The notes under the pieces: model-generated
What the model was told of the DNA's origin: nothing
What the model saw: only the letters and a program-made list of their open reading frames with translations
The model's database searches: none
Source: Elusimicrobiota bacterium
GTDB lineage: Bacteria > Elusimicrobiota > UBA8919
DNA: 46,066 nt
Assembly: GCA_016218625.1 (NCBI GenBank)
Contig: JACRDL010000029.1
Coordinates: forward strand, 1 to 46,066
Direction: 5' to 3'
Program-made: the position numbers and the translations under genes
Shown: positions 43,310 to 46,066 of the stretch, piece after piece
Layout of the letters: the number at the start of each line of letters is the position of its first letter
Numbering within the stretch: the stretch's first letter is position 1

Positions 43310-44611
43310 TTACCTCTCAATTTTTATGGAACTGTTTATTTCCGTAATTTTACCGTCTATGGATGCGTGAATGTTCGCTGATAATTTTCCATCTGGAATT
43401 TTCGCTATGAGTTGTCCTTTCTTTACAACATCACCCATTTTGACTATGGATTCTGCAGGCACACCGACATTTTGATGAAGCGGAATAGCAACTTTTGAAA
43501 TATCAAATTTTTTATCTGTAAACGGAGCGGGTTTGTCATATTTGATTAAATCCAGCCGACCTAAAACCCTTTCAATCGGGACCCGCCTGTAATCCATCAT
43601 TGGATGAACTGCTGTCGGTGTTTTGTGATGCGGATTTTCTACGCCCTGTTTGAATAGAAGTTTTTTACTTTCCTGATTTACGCGGCGAGGTAAAAGTTTT
43701 ACCGGACAAATCCAGTCGCAAAGCCCGCACTCGCAGCACATAAATGCCTGCGTGATATTGTCTTGTAATCCCACAGAAGTTGAACGCTGAATTTTATGAC
43801 ATTCAAGTTCGTGCCCCAATAAAAATCTCGGACAAATCTCGGTGCAGTCCTGACACTGCTCGCAGGCGCTTTTTATCTGTTTCACTGCATGCCTGTTCGT
43901 TTTTTGATAAACTACTTCGCTGTCCGACGGAAGCACAAGTATTCCGGATGTTTTTTTTGTAATTGAGGATTTTTCCGGAATTATTATTCCCATCATAGGT
44001 CCGCCGTCAAGGATTACATATTCGGCAAGATTTGGACCGCCGGCAAAATTTATTATTTCTGAGACGGAAGTTCCGATGGGAAAAAACGCCGTGAAAGGAT
44101 TTTTCACCGCACCACAGACGGTTAAAGGTCTATCGGTAACGGGTTTCTCGTCAACAGCATTTGCTATATTCATTAAGGTGACCGCGTTATTAACGACAAT
44201 CCCCACATTCAGCGGAAGCCCGCTTTCGGGAATGATTTTTCCGGTGACTTCATAAACCAAAACAAACTCGTCACCGGCAGGATAAAAATTATCAAGAAGA
44301 TGTAAGGAAATTGTGCGATTGTGCAATTGTGCAATTGTGCGATTGAGTGATTCTATTGCTTTATGATATTTTTCCTTTAAGGCAATAATGCCGTTTTTGG
44401 CACCGGTTGATTCAACTGCCAATTGAAGTCCGCGGACGACCCGCTCGGCATAAAAATCCATTATCTGCTGGTCGCAGCGTAAAAGCGGCTCGCATTCGGC
44501 ACCGTTGACAATAACTGTATCAACTTTTGCTTGAAGTTTAATATGAGTCGGAAAACCTGCACCGCCGGCGCCAACGACACCGGCATTTTTTACAAGTTCA
44601 GCAATATTCAT
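43310..44611 (-). CDS. PduS/RnfC-like flavin and iron-sulfur electron-transfer protein
   Basis: The 433-residue protein has the RnfC/PduS order: glycine-rich VGAGGAGFPTHIK (13-25), NGAECEPLL (36-44), a SLBB-like segment (PLTVCGAVKNP), two ferredoxin clusters (C250, C253, C256, C260 and C292, C295, C298, C302) and a C-terminal domain with PLHQNVGVPAESIVK. PduS reduces cobalamin; in BMCs without B12 enzymes, as here, it more likely recycles NADH by passing electrons through the PduT cluster. That is inference. An in-frame 8-bp repeat array encodes NRTIAQLHNRTISLH near residue 90. Confidence 0.92.
   Translation of the reverse strand: MNIAELVKNAGVVGAGGAGFPTHIKLQAKVDTVIVNGAECEPLLRCDQQIMDFYAERVVRGLQLAVESTGAKNGIIALKEKYHKAIESLNRTIAQLHNRTISLHLLDNFYPAGDEFVLVYEVTGKIIPESGLPLNVGIVVNNAVTLMNIANAVDEKPVTDRPLTVCGAVKNPFTAFFPIGTSVSEIINFAGGPNLAEYVILDGGPMMGIIIPEKSSITKKTSGILVLPSDSEVVYQKTNRHAVKQIKSACEQCQDCTEICPRFLLGHELECHKIQRSTSVGLQDNITQAFMCCECGLCDWICPVKLLPRRVNQESKKLLFKQGVENPHHKTPTAVHPMMDYRRVPIERVLGRLDLIKYDKPAPFTDKKFDISKVAIPLHQNVGVPAESIVKMGDVVKKGQLIAKIPDGKLSANIHASIDGKITEINSSIKIER
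44311..44348. repeat. In-frame 8-bp repeat array in the PduS-like gene (TTGTGCAA)
   Basis: Four units of TTGTGCRA, encoding RTIAQLHNRTIS without breaking the frame. Confidence 0.9.
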
Positions 44612-44665
44612 TTTTCCACAATTTCAATCGCTTTTCTTTTATTTCTTCTTTCAGTGAATGTTTTT

Positions 44666-44902
44666 TCATTCTGATTTACTTTTCTTCAAAACTTTAATCG
44701 CCCAAATGACCGACCTGACAAATTGTAATAGAAAATATGGGCTTAAAACAAAAAAATAAGCTTCTATTTCTAACTTACAGAAAGCTTCAATTAATTCTTC
44801 AGTTGTTCCCAAGGCAATACATAATATAAAAATGCAAGTAATACCGAATAAAATGCTTCCTAATAGCAACAACCATTCTTTGGCAATTATTTTCTTAATC
44901 AT
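44666..44902 (-). CDS. Small membrane protein of unknown function
   Basis: I start it at the ATG at 44902 (MIKKIIAKEWLLLLGS), ten bases after the aldehyde dehydrogenase stop; a TTG at 44920 would overlap that gene. The 78-residue protein has two hydrophobic segments (about 9-32 and 48-70) with a short charged link, and a Lys-rich end. It lies between two BMC genes but has no known link with them. Confidence 0.55.
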   Translation of the reverse strand: MIKKIIAKEWLLLLGSILFGITCIFILCIALGTTEELIEAFCKLEIEAYFFVLSPYFLLQFVRSVIWAIKVLKKSKSE

Positions 44903-44912
44903 ATTTTTCCCA

Positions 44913-46066
44913 TTATGCAATCCTAAAATAATCCACTAAAACGCAGCGAAGGGGTCTTGTAAAATTTCTGGCTTTTACCAAACCGTCGCCCGTCGGTGTC
45001 GCGATTGAAAGCGAGGCATAACCCTCGCCCATTCCGAGCCCCATATATGAAGGACCGTTTTTTACAAAAATTGAGCCCTGACACAGCCGAGCCATTTTTG
45101 TAAGATTTGCAACATTTAACGAATGCATTATAAATGTGTGATGATTACCACCCTCAACTTCAACAGCAAACTCAATCGCTTCATCGGAATCCTTCATTTT
45201 TACAACCGGCATTACCGGCATTAACTGTTCCGTCCATATGAACGGATGGTTTTTATCAACGATACCCCAGAGGAGCCGAACATCTTCAGATATATTCAAC
45301 CCGATTGCTTTTGCAATAACAGATGCATCTCTTCCAACGAAATCACGGTTCATCACGCCTTCTTTGCATTTTCCGCCCGGCTCTTTTATTACGATTTTTG
45401 CCAGTTCATCCATCTGTTTTATTGAGAGTTCAAACGCTCTTTTATCTTTTCTTAACGCTGATAAAAACTGTTCAAAAATTTCGGCAACGACCAGCGTTTC
45501 TTTTTCCGCCGTGCATAAAATTCCGTTGTCAAAACTTGCACCTGAAACCATATCGGTAGCGGCTTTTTCTATAATTGCAGTTTCGTCAACTATACAGGGT
45601 GGATTTCCGGGACCTGCGGCAATAGTTTTTTTACCGGCGGACATTGCAGTTTTTACAATCGCGGGACCGCCTGTGACTATATTCATTTTCACTTTCGGAT
45701 GTTTGAGTAGTGATTGCGTGAATTCTACCGACGGCGGATTTACAGTTGATATAAGAGCAGAAGGACCACTGGCTGAAACGATTGCATCGTTCAAAATTTT
45801 TATTGTCTCGTGAGAGCAATTTTTCGCGGCGGGATGCGGAGCAAAAATTACGGAGTTGCCCGCTGCGATTATTGAAATCGCATTGTTAATTATTGTTGAT
45901 GCCGGATTTGTAGAGGGTGTGACGGAAGCGATAATCCCGTAAGGCGCATTTTCTACAAGCGTCAGTCCGCGGTCGCCTGTGTAAGAAACCGGCTGCAAGT
46001 CCTCAATGCCCGGCGTTTTTTCTGCGGCAAGAATGTTTTTTTTCACTTTGTCTTCCCACCGCCCCA
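44913..46066 (-). CDS. CoA-acylating aldehyde dehydrogenase of the BMC (PduP/EutE type), N-terminus outside the window
   Basis: The frame continues in phase past the right edge, so the first roughly 80-90 residues, including any encapsulation peptide, are missing; an internal GTG at 46046 is not the true start. Visible motifs are NILAAEKTPGIEDL, PYGIIASVTPSTNPAS, NIVTGGPAIVKTAMSAGKK, PGNPPCIVDE, the catalytic Cys in GASFDNGILCTAEKE (about residue 178 counted from the GTG), and the C-terminal ATPTGDGLVKARNFTRPLRC. It turns acetaldehyde and CoA into acetyl-CoA with NAD+. It would use the acetaldehyde made by the encapsulated DeoC. Confidence 0.95.
   Translation of the reverse strand, partial: GRWEDKVKKNILAAEKTPGIEDLQPVSYTGDRGLTLVENAPYGIIASVTPSTNPASTIINNAISIIAAGNSVIFAPHPAAKNCSHETIKILNDAIVSASGPSALISTVNPPSVEFTQSLLKHPKVKMNIVTGGPAIVKTAMSAGKKTIAAGPGNPPCIVDETAIIEKAATDMVSGASFDNGILCTAEKETLVVAEIFEQFLSALRKDKRAFELSIKQMDELAKIVIKEPGGKCKEGVMNRDFVGRDASVIAKAIGLNISEDVRLLWGIVDKNHPFIWTEQLMPVMPVVKMKDSDEAIEFAVEVEGGNHHTFIMHSLNVANLTKMARLCQGSIFVKNGPSYMGLGMGEGYASLSIATPTGDGLVKARNFTRPLRCVLVDYFRIA

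Noticed and set aside
43310-44611. Part of an Rnf complex (rnfC)
   Set aside because: No other rnf genes nearby, and the BMC-T partner with the cluster cysteine points to a PduS-type role.
45238-45813. A 191-codon plus-strand reading frame opposite the aldehyde dehydrogenase
   Set aside because: It is the antisense of a clear enzyme gene, with Ser/Phe-rich composition typical of shadows; no ribosome site.

Overview
The window reads as a chromosomal segment of an uncultivated, AT-rich, Gram-negative-type bacterium. Supporting signs are a lipoprotein with a lipobox, signal peptides, a PilT ATPase, hydrogenase maturation genes and a bacterial microcompartment (BMC). I cannot name the phylum from sequence alone. 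The overall style (all genes on one strand, pseudopilin-like small proteins, many short tandem repeats) recalls candidate phyla near Elusimicrobiota/Omnitrophota, but that is only an impression. Every supported gene lies on the minus strand, so transcription runs from position 46066 towards 1. No gap without a gene exceeds 300 bases.

Layout in the direction of transcription. (1) 46066-33683 is a BMC locus: CoA-acylating aldehyde dehydrogenase (cut by the window edge), a small membrane protein, a PduS-like flavin/Fe-S protein, a PduT-like tandem-domain shell protein, two RpiB paralogues, a TPR protein and a lipoprotein, two EutN/CcmL pentamer proteins, then a type II restriction-modification island (small ORF, HNH nuclease, two methyltransferases, zinc ribbon) and a DUF4139 protein, then DeoC with an encapsulation-peptide-like N-terminus, a hexameric shell protein and a small BMC-associated protein. 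(2) 33536-25282 holds pilT, two unrecognised proteins, a DnaA-like ATPase lacking the DNA-binding domain, a three-GAF histidine kinase and a receiver protein. The two unknown proteins and the DnaA-like protein share the same N- and C-terminal domains; this is the best candidate here for an undescribed system. (3) 25175-21654 holds an aminotransferase, a small conserved protein and a second restriction-modification pair. (4) 21519-9833 is a nucleoside-use cluster: transketolase-like enzyme, adenine deaminase, phosphopentomutase, PiT phosphate transporter plus DUF47 partner, purine nucleoside phosphorylase, a RecJ with an embedded DnaQ-type exonuclease, and pyrimidine nucleoside phosphorylase. 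(5) 9300-6013 holds an ORF6N fragment and hypA/hypF. (6) 6001-352 holds tRNA-Lys, tRNA-Leu, tig, clpP, lon and a class V aminotransferase. (7) The left edge is an IS3-like element that cuts a small gene.

The parts fit a pathway. PiT supplies phosphate; the two phosphorylases split nucleosides to (deoxy)ribose-1-phosphate; DeoB gives (deoxy)ribose-5-phosphate; BMC-targeted DeoC yields glyceraldehyde-3-phosphate and acetaldehyde; the BMC aldehyde dehydrogenase makes acetyl-CoA; PduS/PduT probably move electrons across the shell; RpiB and the transketolase-like enzyme handle the ribose branch. This matches the published 'sugar phosphate utilising' (SPU) class of BMC loci that carry DeoC and RpiB. 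The phosphotransacylase, alcohol dehydrogenase and further shell proteins are not in the window and may lie beyond the right edge.

The whole region is peppered with repeats: arrays of 7-8-bp units, many of them in frame inside genes (six repeat tracts in hypF alone), and several families of hairpin elements, one resembling a miniature inverted-repeat element with terminal repeats, which separate genes and in places supply stop codons.
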